Both the position numbers and the translations under genes were made by a program. The notes under the pieces were generated by a model. That model was not told where the DNA came from and did no database searches. It was given only the letters and a program-made list of their open reading frames with translations. DNA of 64,000 bases from Anaspis maculata (lineage: Eukaryota; Arthropoda; Insecta; Coleoptera; Scraptiidae), in the NCBI GenBank assembly GCA_949128115.1, contig OX421963.1, positions 38,733,979 through 38,797,978 of the forward strand. The letters are read 5' to 3'. Shown here piece by piece: positions 33,401-47,300 of the stretch (position 1 is the first letter of the stretch; the number at the start of each line of letters is the position of its first letter).

Positions 33401-36400
33401 TGGAACAAAGACATCATATTTTATTCTAATCATTGAATTGTCACGATCTTAAGTGGATTTGGCGCCCACGCTTCCAAATGATTTGATTTCCTCCATCCAT
33501 GCTGCGTGATGACCATAATGTAGAAGAAATTAGCTAGGTCTTGTTGAATTATACATAAAAGAAATAAGTTTTAGGAATTTCTGACAATCGGCCAGCGCGT
33601 GGACAGAATAGCGCACAACCAAATAGTGCCGGACAAAACAGTGTCTCGACAAAATGGCGCTATAGTCAAACTAGCGCCTGGACAAAATTGCATTAGTCAA
33701 AATAGCGCCTGGACAAAACAGCCCAGACAGAATCGCGCGGGGCAAAAAAACGCGGTTCAGGACAACGCGAGGGACACATAATCAAACACTGCGGCTATGT
33801 CCTCTGAGGTTTGCTTCTTCTTTTGAGATTCACCAGATGGAGAGATGATTTCGAATGAGGCTAAGTATTTAAAATAAATTTTCAATTTCTCCGGAATTGT
33901 AAAGATGATTCGCGAGTACCTTCAGGGTGTCCTGGGCTTTCCAATTTCCATTGATGTGTTGCTGATATCTGTACCTGGCTCAGTAAGCCAGATATTTTGT
34001 TTCACAGTCCAGCAAACACAATAATCGGAATTCATGACATCACCGATCACACACTTGTTGATTTCAACACAAGTCGTTACTAGGACTTTTGTTTTTTATG
34101 TTTGGGCTTGAATTATGAAAGGCGATATTTTGATAACAGTCTGTAAATCCAATGAAATTTGGTAGTCATAGTCCTCCACAATGAGACTGATTACCCAATC
34201 CCAATATGCTATATTGCCCAAAAGAAAAATCCATCATTATCTCGCGAGCATTATACAGGGTGGTCCAGGTTTTAGTCGACAAACTTTGCAGGCTGATAGA
34301 GGATAAGAAAAGAAGTCGACTCACCCAGAAAAGTACCTATCTAAAATGCATATTAAAAAAGTTACAGGCTTTCAAAGTTGCAGAAAACAATTGTTTTTTT
34401 CTTGATAACTTTTGAACGGCTTGATCGATTTTGCTCAAATTTTGCACATATAGTTAACAAACACGTCCCCAGTGATTTCTTGAAAAAAATTCTGTCAGAA
34501 TGACGCAGTGCCGTAGATATGGGGGGGTACTAACCCTCTTACCCCCCTACTTTCTACGCCACTGGATATTTTGGAAAACCGTTAAAAATATTGAGTTCGG
34601 CGTTCAATTCTGAAGAGAAAATTGGCGTGTCATTGCTACATTTGGAGCAGCGGTTTCGGAGATATTTGTGTTTAAAGGTTCAAAAACACCGAATTACGCA
34701 AATGTTTCAAAATTCTAGCAAGCTTTGATCCATTAACTATCAATTTTTTTTTTCAATTTAAAGTTCATTGATCCATAATTTAGCTCATGAGAAATTGAAA
34801 ATTGGTTGTGAAAATTCATAATTTCAGCAACAATTAAATATTCAATAGGTACCTATCACTTATTACTGATAGTTGGGAAGTTTAGTAAGAACTCTTATTG
34901 GTCACGTTACTGAAATTAGTAATTTTCACAATTGTATGAGCTAAATTATGGATCAATAAACTTTAAACTGAAAAAAAAGCTGAAAGTTAATGGATCAAAG
35001 CTTGCTCGAATTTTGAAACATACGCGTAATCCGGTGTTTTTGAACCTTTAAACACAAATATCTCTGAAACCGCTGCTCCAAATGTAGCAATGATACGCCA
35101 ATTTTCTCTTCAGAATTGAACGCCAAATTCAATACTTTTAACGGTTTTCCAAAATATCCAGTGGCGTAGAAAGTAGACGGGTAAGAGGGTTAGTACCCCC
35201 CCATATCTACGGCACTGCGTCATTCTGACAGATTTTTTTTCAAGAAATCACTGGGGACGTGTTTGTTAACCATATGTGCAAAATTTGAGCAAAATCGGTC
35301 AAGCTGTTCAAAAGTTATCAAGAAAAAAACAATTTTTTTCTGCAACTTTGAAAGCCTGTAACTTTTTTATTATGCATTTTAGATAGGTACTTTTTGGGAT
35401 GAGTTGACTTCTTTTTTTAACTTCTATCAGCTTGCAAAGTTTGTCGACTAAAACCTGGACCACCCTGTATAGGTACAGATGATCCCGAGAGTTAGGATGA
35501 AAACAGTATCTACTATACGGTATACGTATAGGAATGGAATCTTTTATGAATGCCCCAAGAAATAAAAAAAAATTGACTTTTATTTTTGAAGTTATAAAGG
35601 GTCGAAAAATGGTCTTTTCATCCAATTTCTCTTAAAAATGCCTTAAAGAAAAAATTCCTTGGTAACAAACTGCGTGTGACCATCTGCTAAAAGACCAACC
35701 GAATGGTTTAAAGGCATTATTGAAAAAGTAATTTTCTAAGCTTCTGACTCAACCTGTGTAGGATACAGAAATTCATCCAGAATTTGGCTGTGAAATAGGT
35801 CCCTATACTTTAATATACTCGTTAATATATCTATATACCTAGTAGGTACCTACGTAACTTATAGATTTTTTTTAATTAAAAATAAACCGAACTTCTTTGT
35901 TTCCATCATACGAATTTCCAAACTGTGAGAAAATCAGAGCAAAAATAATTTCGAAACAAGATGCGGTGGTGGTGAGACGATGACTTATTTCTATCATCAA
36001 ATAAATGGATAGAAATAAGTCTGATTCTGTTGTAAACATACCGATGCCATATTTCGAAGTGGGATTTGTTATGCATAAGTATAATATAAATGTTCAGTTC
36101 AGTCACACTTATTTCATTTTATAGCACAACTACCTACACCTTTACGTGTCAGAATTAGCTGCAGGCACGAGTCACAACGTTGATTCGCTCGGCATAGGTA
36201 CTGCTCTGAAAAAAACTTTTTTCCTCTGTTTCGTAGGCTATCTTTCGAGTACTTAAACGTTAGCTAAACTCAGAATAAATGCTTTAACTCCTCACATTTA
36301 GGACTATAAACCAAACCAGTCCATCCTCCCGCATCGCGGTGTGTCTAATAGAAAGCTTCGCCCTAAAAAAATGGTATTCGCATCAATAAATCGCAGCAAA

Positions 36401-39400
36401 AGAACGAACTCGGTATGTTGAACTGTTCGGAAGATACAGAAGATTTAGGTAAATTTTGCTACAAAACGAGGGAAAAAATTGAAGAAAAAAAAAATCACGA
36501 ACAAAATGAAGTATGAAAGATCGACATGAGTAAAGCAAGTGACCGAAATAGGACCTTTCCTATGTAGAAACTAGCGGTGAATAGTTTAATTTCCGTCATA
36601 TCTATTTTACGTGACCACCATGGCACCGTTGAGGGCGGTTTTCACCCCATAACTCAGCTAGCCTCAACGGGAGCCTTGTTTGTGATAAATAACAAATATC
36701 TGATTATATTTGTGGAAAACCATCCAACCCACTTCGATGTAGTGAGTTTTGATGTAGCCGTTTTAGATGACGGCCTGCTCGATGCCGATGCCACGCCGTG
36801 CGCGCTCTTTGAAAGTGCGTCGGAAAAAAATTACATCTAAAAAACTATAAGTCATGAATGAAAAATTTCTTGCTCATAAAATTCCTCAATTCTTTGGCCT
36901 TATTTGCTTTGCTGGTTGTATATAGAAATTCCCATAGACAAAAAAGTTTCTCGATTGCTGAAAGTGACGGAGCATTAAAAGCGGATCAAGATCTTTCTCT
37001 GCTGTACATATAAACAGTATAAGTAAATTAATAAACAATTGTTTCTTCATTGTTGTTAACCTGTTATAAATATCTCTATGTGTACTTCAATTTGGTAAAA
37101 AAATCAGACACACAGCTTAATCAGATCCAAAGATATGCGAACGTAAAGGTTAGTAGATCTGTTAGTCGTTATCTGAGACGAGTTTCGCGATCTGTGCATT
37201 CTTTATTGTTGTTAGGGATTGTTTATATTCAACCGATCGTCTTCAAATGCCATCAGTATCGAGCAAAAATAAATATGATTCGATTAATGAAAGAACGAAC
37301 TCGGTATTTTGAACCGTTTGGAAGATACGAAAAATTTAATAAAATGTGAGCTAGGAAACGAGTAAAAAAAATTTAAATAAAATAATCACGAAAACAACGG
37401 GCACAAATAGCCTCCGCCACTACGTCTGGCAAGACTTGAAAATGAACATCACTGATCTTATTTATTCCAAGACCAAGGCCACGGCAGGACCACCCTTCTA
37501 GTGGGGTCGGTACAGTATTATACGCTGCATTTTTGAGTAATGCAATGTCTTTTGGCACACATGTTTTTAGCACCTGTTTGAACAATTTTGTCCATCGCCG
37601 CAAGCGGAATTTTAGTTCAGATCCTGTATACAGGGTGAAGAAGAAAAACAATTGAAAAAAATTGCATATTTTGAACGGACAAAGGTAGAGTATTGCAGGG
37701 CATGTCATATGATGCGCAATTGGATCGTTGTTGAGGTACATCAAACCATTTTGATACATTATTAACCGTTTTCGAGATATTTGAAAAAAACTGAGATCTG
37801 TCAAAAAAAACATTATCTTCATTATATCGCTTATTTTTAAAGATATCGGAATGAAATTTTGTATTTGTTCTATACAAGACGTCATAAATGGATAACAGCT
37901 GCAGTTATTTTCAAGGCCTACTATTTTCCTAAATAAGACAGTCAACTTTTTTGGAGGGGAGCCGCCATCTTGCTGTGTGAATATCAAGCTGATGACCGAA
38001 AAAATGACTGATAGTCATTAGGCTAGTATCATGCCATTATTCTATCATGTGAAAGATCACATTGGATGGACCATCATACCATTTTTGCTGTAAGAAACAT
38101 GACGCACTGATTTTAATTTTATCGGGTTCCTCAGAACTAGAGGACCTACTTCCAGCCATCGAGCCATTGCAAGTAATTGAACATCGCAATTATGACCCCT
38201 GATCATTTCTCAGGTTGCTCACCAAGATTCATAGCCATAAGTGCAGCGGTTCGCTTTTAGCAGCTGTTTGAATCAAGACGCGTTGCCTTTTCGTGAAAAA
38301 AATAGAAAATTACGAGGTCTCTGGGTCAATTCTTAGGTCATTGGAAATAGATCCTCCACGGAATGTTGATAAATTTATGCTAAATTATTGGAATAAAGTG
38401 CATTCTATAGCATAGGTTTAAAAAAACGACTGAAAGTTATTCGAAACGGTTTTTTTTTTGTCTTGTTAAGCGTCAAATTATGGATCTTTTTGGCGATTTT
38501 CATGCCTCCAGCCTATTTAGATGATGGGATGAAATTCTTCAATTTCTTATCACCCTGTGATGTCATCTGCATAGATCGCCATCATGCCATCATTTCTCGA
38601 AGCTGGAGGAGGAATCTGAATAAAATATATTCCAAAATACATTGCGGCATCAAAAATTATAAGTTTCTCTCCATTATTAGTGTTGCCCTACCGGATAATT
38701 TGTTCGCTTCCTACCAACTGCAAAATAGTCTTTCATGTTCGTCCTACATCACATGAGTACATCCTGTGCCAGTTTTTCAAAACCTATACTGAAGAATGCA
38801 CTTTTTTCTAATAATTCAGCATAAATTTATCAAAATTCCATGGAGGATCTTTTTCCAATGACTTAAGAAATGACCCAGAGACCTCGTGATTTTCTGTTTT
38901 TTTCATGAAAAATCGACACCATTTAATTTGAATAGCTGCTAAAACCGAACCGCTGAACTTATGGCTATGAATCTTGGTAGACAACCTGAAGAATGATCAA
39001 GGGTCATAATCGCGGTGTTCAATTACTTGCAATGGCTCGATGGCTAGCAGTAGATCCTCTAGTTCTGAGGAATCCGATAAAATCCGTGCATCATCTTTCT
39101 TCCAGCAAAAATGGTATGATGGTCCATCCAAGGTGATCTCTCACATGATAGAGTAACGGCATGATACTATCCTAATGACTATCAGTCATTTTTTCGGTCA
39201 TCAGCTTGATATTCACAAAACAAGATGGCGGCTCCCCTTCAAAAAAGTTGACTGTCTTATTTAGGAAAATAGTAGGCCTAGAAAATAACTGCAGCTGTTA
39301 TTCATTGATGACGTCTTTTATAAGGCAAACACCAAATTTCATTCCGATATCTTCAAAAATAAGCGATATAATGAAGATTATGTTTTTTTTGACAGATCTC

Positions 39401-41329
39401 AGTTTTTTTAGAATATCTCGAAAACGGTAATCGCTGTTTCAAAATGGTTTGGTGTACCACAACAACCATCAAATTGCGCATCATATGACATGCCCTGCAA
39501 TACTCTACCTTTGTCCGTTCAAAAGATGCAATTTTTTCAAATTGTTTTTCTTCTTCACCCTGTATACAAGATCTGAACTAAAATTTTGCTTGCGGCGATG
39601 GACAGAATTGTTCAGACAGGTTTTAAGGACATGTGTGCCAAAGGGCATCGCATTACTCAAAAATGCAGTGAACAGGACTTTTTTCGAACGTGCCGACTCC
39701 ACTATTCGCGAGTTTTAAACATTCAGTACTCCGCAAATAGGAAGTAAGTACACCACATGGTCACGACACACTTGCACAACTTCTGTTACTTCAAAATTAC
39801 CAATGTTCTCTGTAGGTACTATAGCTAAAAAGATATTGACCTATTATGAATGTTTATGAGTTTATGTCTGGAACCAACTTCTATTAAGTACTTCTGACAG
39901 GAAAAGAAACCCATTATGAAGATAAATAATTGATAATTACCCAAAGTGCCGCATAAAGACTGTGCCCGTTACCATCCCAAGATTTTTCACTCTGAGAAAC
40001 TATGAAATATATACGTATGCAAATCAACAAATACGCATGCATATGACAATATCATAGATCTAAATTCCAGGTTCCAGGTATGCTTGGTGTTGAACAATCC
40101 AGCTGTTAGTTGATATTTAAGAACTGTAATTTAATTCTCCAAGAGTACAGGCTCTGATGCTGATGCATGGTTTTGAGCTGCCGCATACCTACATAACGTG
40201 GGTATATAACAAAGGCAGGTTGAATTATATGCATATACCTTCAAGCCTAAAAGACTGCAAGAGTCGGAAGCTAATATCATGACCTATGGGATCCCACAGA
40301 TAACCTTTACCTACGTAGGTATGAAGCTGTGTGATGTTCTGGTAAATATTTAATCTATGAGGTGTGGATTTGATAAAAGGCAGCTTAGGAAATGGCAAGA
40401 AGAGTTATTGTATTTTGATTTAAATCGAATGCAAACTCCACAAGCGCTTTACTTTATACTTTTCGTTTATTTCTGCAAGATTTCGTAATTATTTGGATTT
40501 TATAAGAGTTATGGATTGAAAATAATATCGAGGGTGTCAACAGAGCGCCTCTATTATTAACCAGTTGCTGAATTATTTAGGAGTATAGAATAATGTACTC
40601 ATAAGTCATAACTCAATTGTGAACATTTTACAATGCATTACCAGTTGAATAAAAGAATAAAGCATAGGTAGTCTTTGCTATCGTGTAATGGCCATTACTA
40701 TTACTCAGTTGGATGTGTTACTTCATCCTCTTGAGCTTGAGCATTAATTAGCAATAATTAAACGCTCGTTGAATAATGTACTATTTTTTACATCAAATAA
40801 AGCGATATTTGCTTGTTTTCAATTAAGTACTTCTGGTTCCAGAACCGGTGCCCCGAAAGTTAAGTGTGACCTAATAAACAAAAACCGGACATTTGCTGTA
40901 TATTTTGGGTGAAGGTATTGCTACAAAACTCGCTGGAAACCACGACATGCGAATAAGACACACACCCGTATAATTGGCGGAGGAGCCATGGATCGAGAGT
41001 TTGTGGGAATATTCGCGAAGCCAACAAAGAGCTCATCGCAAATACAAATGCGAGTACAAATGCCTTGAGAGCTTCTCCTCTACATCAGATGTGCTCGAGT
41101 TATGCATCTATCCAGGATAGTGTAGACATTTTCAGCTGTTCTCTGAGCGAGATCAGGTTGCGTTTCAGTCATAACATCGTATAATATCTGAATTTTTCGT
41201 TCACTTTCTTTCTTTCTGTTTTCTTTCTTTTTTCTTTCTTTTTCTTTGTTTCTTTTGTTTTCTTTAGATAGCCCTCACTCTTTAAATGGGTATCACCTGT
41301 TGAGTGAGTCTCACAATAATAATAATAAC

Positions 41330-41371
<42 letters not shown>

Positions 41372-44300
41372 TATTATTATAATATTAATTATAATAATAA
41401 TAATAATAATGAATACAGGTGGAACTACCGGAATGGAACCGATGAGTGTAACACTGTGTCTGTCGACATAAGCTGCGTTCTTTTTACCATCTGAACTGAG
41501 TATTCTCACCTCAGTTGGTAGTGGTATCTAATTTGCTTCTTGACGATTTCTTCCTTTTTCTCTCTCCAACTGAAGTGAGGTACTCAGTTTACATGGTAGA
41601 AAAGAAACGCGGCTCACATTTGGTCCCGGGGGCATAGGGTACAAAAAAAACTCTACCGTGTGCAGTTTGTGAAGATATATGGAGCTATTTCTCAGACGAT
41701 GCCTGGACTATCAAGAATCTTTAAAAAAATCCTATGATGGAACGTTGGCATCTGCTGCAGGCAAATTGGCAGGCATTTGTTTAATTCAAATTCTCCTCTA
41801 AATGTTACTTCCTATACGTATTAATGTATTTTAATAAGAACGGGTACTTATCCGCACGTCATAACTTTATAGATCTAGCCAGCCGGTTTGTGAAATCATC
41901 GGCGATGATCAGCTACACTGAATTGTTGTTATTGTAATTTTATATCATTATTTCGCCAAGATTTTTCTTAGTTCGGGTCCCAAGGTCATAAGCTATTGGA
42001 GCTGACATTTTTCGCAAAAATCCTTTCGTCTCTGACTAGGTGTTGTGTCGGACGGAGAGACGGAAAAGCGGACGAACAAAACGAGGACATAAAGTGCCTT
42101 CCAGTTTGGAAATTGCGCTAAAAACAGGGAGACAAAAAAAAATTCTGTGAATCATTAGGTAGGTACGAACCGAAGTCCCGATGAGGAAGTTGCTTTCGAT
42201 GTTTTTCATATTTACATACATTGATCAGTGCAGATTACTTACTTACTATTAATGTCCCAGCGGAGACCGCGATTTATAAAGCACAGAGTACCTACGTCAC
42301 TTTGTCTTAGTTTTTTCTTTGGCCACCGGTACCTATGGAATGTAAACTTAGGTAAGCGAGTACTTATGAAGGTAAAGTAGGTATAGGGATCATAAAACTA
42401 GGAAATGCAGGCCTTTTTGGGAAAATAGATTTCCTGTTGAATGAAAGGTTCTGTCGGTTAAGTCGTAAATAAAAGGAAGTGCCATTAACACATGTCTCGG
42501 ATTCTTTTTATTGTTAAAAATTCAAATTTACTGCTTCGACGGCGAAACATGTGTTTCTATTCACTACGCGCTTTTCTGCTGTCAGGATGTCACTCTCCAT
42601 TTGACTTCAAAGCAAAAACGCTATCTAGCCGTAGAAACGAGCTCATTTAGCCGTAACTACCTAGGTGTGGTTTTAATTTTAACCGTAAGCGCAGCATTTC
42701 TCATTAGCTTTTGTGACACAACGCATGACATATGAGCCAATGAGCGATGCTGCGCTTACAGCTAAATAATGAACCAACCCTTGCAATATAGAATGCGTTA
42801 CATAGGTGTACTTACAACAATTCGGTACCTACTACCTATAGGTTCGCCTATAGGTAGCTGTTTTCTTGAGGATCATCTACGTAGAACTTATCTGTAAGTA
42901 TGTGCCTGTAGAAAGCAATTGAACAGTTGAAAGCGATTTTGTGATAACTTTATTGTTACGCCTAAAAGGTAATGAATAATTTGAATTTTGGAGAACTAAT
43001 TTTTTAAATTGAAAAAACTAAATAACTGATGTTTCCTAATGAATTCTTATCGTTATCGCTAGGTAGAGGTAGTTGCCGTTTTATTTGACAGATGGGTAAT
43101 ATTTAAATTTAATGCGTCCATAAATTTGATCTGCCTATTCATGTTAATAGAATCTAATTTACATATCAAAGTAAGTTGGACCTCCGATTTTATAAAAACT
43201 TCTACAATTTGTGGCTGTTGAAATTGATTTTGTCAACGTAGGTTAAAAGTCGGCAGAATAATTGCAGCGTCGCGGTTGCGTCGCCGTCGGTTGGAGTAAA
43301 GTTGAAGCCGACAATTTGTTTACCGACTTCAGGGTTCTCATTGACTCACGTCTCCTTACTAACAAAACCCTTCACGTGTTCAAAGTCTTCCTAAGAAAAT
43401 AGTCCTTGGTCTTGAATCTTGAAAAAATATTTTTAACGTTCAAATTATGATAATCATTCTAAATGTGTGTTTAGACTGCTTCTAAAAATATGGTAATTGG
43501 AATAATATTTGCATGAGCAAAGTTTCACGTTGGCTAGCTGTACAGGGTGAGTCGTTTTCAACCGATCAATAAAATATAGGTTCCCAGGGTGGGAGTCATT
43601 AGAGAGTTATTGCAGATGAAATAAGGGCAATCAGTATTAAAAGCGGCACTATTTTGGCGCCTACGCTTGCGCAAATTAGTGCGACGTTCAATTTCCCTTA
43701 ATAAGGATAGTGCCTGCCTTTATTTGTGCAAACTTTAGGTCGACCTTATTTATACTTTATTTTGACAAGCCCCAAAAATGGCCCTGTACTTAGTGTATTG
43801 TTGGTTGCCTATATTCGTCCAATTTTGAGCTAACTTCCTTTACGTTATTAAATAGGGAGCTAATTTTTTGCGGATAGACTGTGTAGGCCTTGCCGTAGGT
43901 ACACGTGTGCAAGAAATCAGGCCCGTCAAAGGGGTCCTTGTGTCCCGCATGCAATTTGCACCCTAACTTTAAATTGAGACTAAAAATTTAGGTTAGGAAT
44001 TAGGAATGACGGGGCAAGTAAGGGAATTTGCGATCTGCAATAACTCTTATTCAACAACCAAAAATAAGGTAAGCAGTATTTTTATAATGCCTCCTTTAAT
44101 AGTGCCGTGCAGTAAAATGGCATTCTGCAATAAAGGTGCGTTCAGTCAGCTTATTTAGCCGCAAGTTTTAATTTTAGTCGCAAGCGCAGTGACGCCCATT
44201 GGCTCTTTAGAGCCAGCCTCCTCAGAACAGCCAATAAGCGATGCAGCGCTTACGACTAAAATTAAAACTTGCGGCTAAATAAAGGTGCGTTCAGTCAGCT

Positions 44301-47300
44301 TATTTAGCCGCAAGTTTTAGTTTTAGCCGTAAGCGCAGCGATGCTCATTGGCTGTCATGAACCGGCCTCCTCAGATCAGCCAATAAGCGATGCTGCGCTT
44401 ACGACTAAAATTAAAACTTGCGACTAAATAAGCTGACTGAACGCACCTTAACTCTCTATTGATAGATACGTACCTAATATAATTTTTGGGGTGGCCCCTC
44501 TCCTTTCATTTTATCATGACTGGGGGGGTTGGTTAGAATTGATGATGTAGTTGGAGGGTCAGAGTGTGATTGGCCAGAATATATTGTTTTGAGTGAACCT
44601 CTTATTTTATTTACATAATCAACCTACATGTAGAATGTCTCAGAATAAAATCCTCTATATACTGATGGAGGTTCTCCTTACGAAGAGATGAAGTGCTATC
44701 TATGCCGTTTTTCGAATCAGAGCTTCGTTACCGAGTTACAGCCATTTTGGAGTTTTTCCCAAATTGCAACTTATGAACCGTTTGACCTCGCACTTGACCG
44801 ATTTTGCTAAAATTTTACACATGTAGTTTTCAAGTACATAACTATTATTCGATAATAATAATTAATAACCTTTAACCTAAAAGCATCCAGTGGCGTAGAT
44901 AGGGAAAAAAGAAATTACCCCTTTTTACTACAGTAGGTAATGTCTGGATAATCCGAAAAGAAAGTTGCGAGATCCCGTTCGGATTACGAAAACGTCCGGA
45001 TTGTGGAATGCATAATGAAATAGGCCTTAGTAAACCATAGAATGTTACGATTACACATAATTCAAAGTAGAGAAGAAAATCTCGAACATAAGTAAAATAA
45101 CGACAAACTTACGAGAATATAATTCACCTTACAGTTCGAAGATGAACAAGTAATAGTTCGGATTACAGAATACAAGAGTTACGGAGTTCGGATCATGCAA
45201 TATCATTTCACTTGGTTGGGGTGTTCGGATTATAGGGTACTGCGGATTATAGAGGGTTCGGATTATCCATACATTATACTGTATTACATTTTCGACGCCA
45301 CTGGATGATTTCTCAAAAGGAATTATTACCGAATCATAGATATGTAGGTATCTGAGAACTATACATGTGCAAAATCTGGGCGAAATCAGTCAAGCGATTT
45401 CAAAGTTGCGATTGAAAGAACGATTGAAAATACAACGTTGAAGAGCTATAACTCGGTTACGAAGCTCTACCTATTTTGAAGAACGACAGAGATGGCACTT
45501 CATCATTCTGTTCATAAGAAGAACTTACAATATAAAGGAGACCACTTTATTTTGGGATACCTGTATATCATAACAGAGGACTGTTTTCATCCTCAAAGCA
45601 ATACATTTTCAGTTTACAATGGCTCGGGGTAATAATTAGTTAACTATTTATTCACCTAGTACGGCACGTGAGTGCAAAAAATCACCCCCGCCAAGCCTTG
45701 CATTTCGTTATAGGTACCAAAAGATGCCACTTTGCACAAATGTTCCCTACGCCTCAAGGTATGATTTTATATTGTGACATCCGATTGGCCTCTTAAGGGG
45801 CGAGTGGGTACCCTCCTTGATTGAATGAAGACACAAAGACTTCCTACCAATCGATTCTTCAGTTCAATCATAAAAAATATAAAGAAATCATATAATTATC
45901 AAGAGAGTAACATTTACCGCTGAGAAAAAGTGCACGTCAAAAAATCTTGATGTTTCTTGGCGACTTTTCCTGGCGACGAGAACACAGAGTGTGTACTTTT
46001 CTTTCCAGTGATTAGTGAATCGTCGTAGCATTCATTTTCGTCGCCGTGCCATTCTTCACACTTGAAAAAGAAGCATTTCTTCTATAGCTCAGTATAATTA
46101 ATTTTGTTTCACTGGAAAATCTACAAACTGACATGTTCTGTGTCGTTTTTGACTAATTCGCATCAGGTTAATCCAATCATGAAATTCGAATTGCCACATT
46201 GATACTTCTTGAATAATGAAGTGACGCGCTTTCAGCAGATATAGAGAAAATGTCTTTCCCTACCCAGGAATCGAACCTGGGTCTCCTAATTGCCAATGTC
46301 CTCTGCTATCCGCCCACCATAGGCTAAAATTCATCATCAAAATCAGTTCACTGATGACAAAGTCAATAATATGGCGGGGCAGGATGAAGGACGTTTCCGT
46401 TTAGGTGGATATGTTTGTGCCTTTGCTACTCAAGTATGAGGTAATAATTTATAGAAAAAGACGAAAGTTCTACACTTTTTCATAGCAGGAAATACGTGAC
46501 AGAACAGAAGGACGGACGGACGGCCAAGCGCGGCTAATAGCAAATTCCCTATTAAGAAATGCGCGAAACTGATTATCTCTAGTTTATTACAGTGGACGTG
46601 TGGTAGAAGAATTCAAGTTGCAAATAATAATAAAGGCGAAACACTTTGCGGGTTCATAGCTACTAGTGTTGGGAGTGGGGAGACGTTTCTTGGAAATGAC
46701 ACAAATGACACGAAAAATTTCGACATGAAACGTTGGCAAGAAAATGCCCTATTTTCGAAAACATTTTCGTGAAATAAGAAATATTCCCATTTCCGGGAAA
46801 TATTTCCAGTTCCGAGGAAAAATTCCATTTCTGGGGAATATTATTTCCACTTCCAAATAAATTACCATTTTTAAAAATGTAAAATGGCCGTGGCCAATTT
46901 AAAATTACGGAAATGTCTGGAAATGTTTCCACAACATATTATTTCAGAAATGTTTTCAGTACTTATTCCAGAAATCTTTCCAATATTTCAGAAATGTTTC
47001 CAATCTTTATGAAATGTTCCCATCTCCAAAAATGTTTCCAATGTTCCACGAAATATTTCCAACATCTCTATTATTTCGTAGGTACCCATCATACAGGATG
47101 ATTCATAGATTCAAAATCCCCCTCCAAATAAAAAAGTTTTCTCGAAAAATAATTGCAAAAGATTGCAGACGTCTCCAGTGCAATGTGGGATGAGAAATAG
47201 AATAGTTCGTTTCCGTGGAATTCTTTTTCAAGCGTTTTTTGTGAAAACTGTATTTTCAAAAATTTTGAGCCATAGTAGGTTCACCTGTACCGTGATTCTA

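Larger units (their letters stand above)
43543..44475. repeat. eroded palindrome with CAGGGTG left end, hosting two MITEs
   Basis: The left arm begins CAGGGTGAGTCG (43543) and includes AGAGAGTTATTGCAGATG (43601-43618). The right arm has the inverse, TTCTGCAATAACTCTCTA, split by the MITE pair at 44134-44448. Further mirrored pieces (AATAGTGCCG, GGGAAATT) are weak and the right end is not clear, so the arms have diverged or been deleted. Confidence 0.45.

Noticed and set aside
37373..37987. 204-residue minus-strand frame
   Set aside because: Lies in a palindrome arm, has a mirrored relative at 39206-39718, and contains no recognisable domain or signal.
41246..41509. Poly-Asn and poly-Ile frames
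   Set aside because: Translations of an AAT microsatellite.
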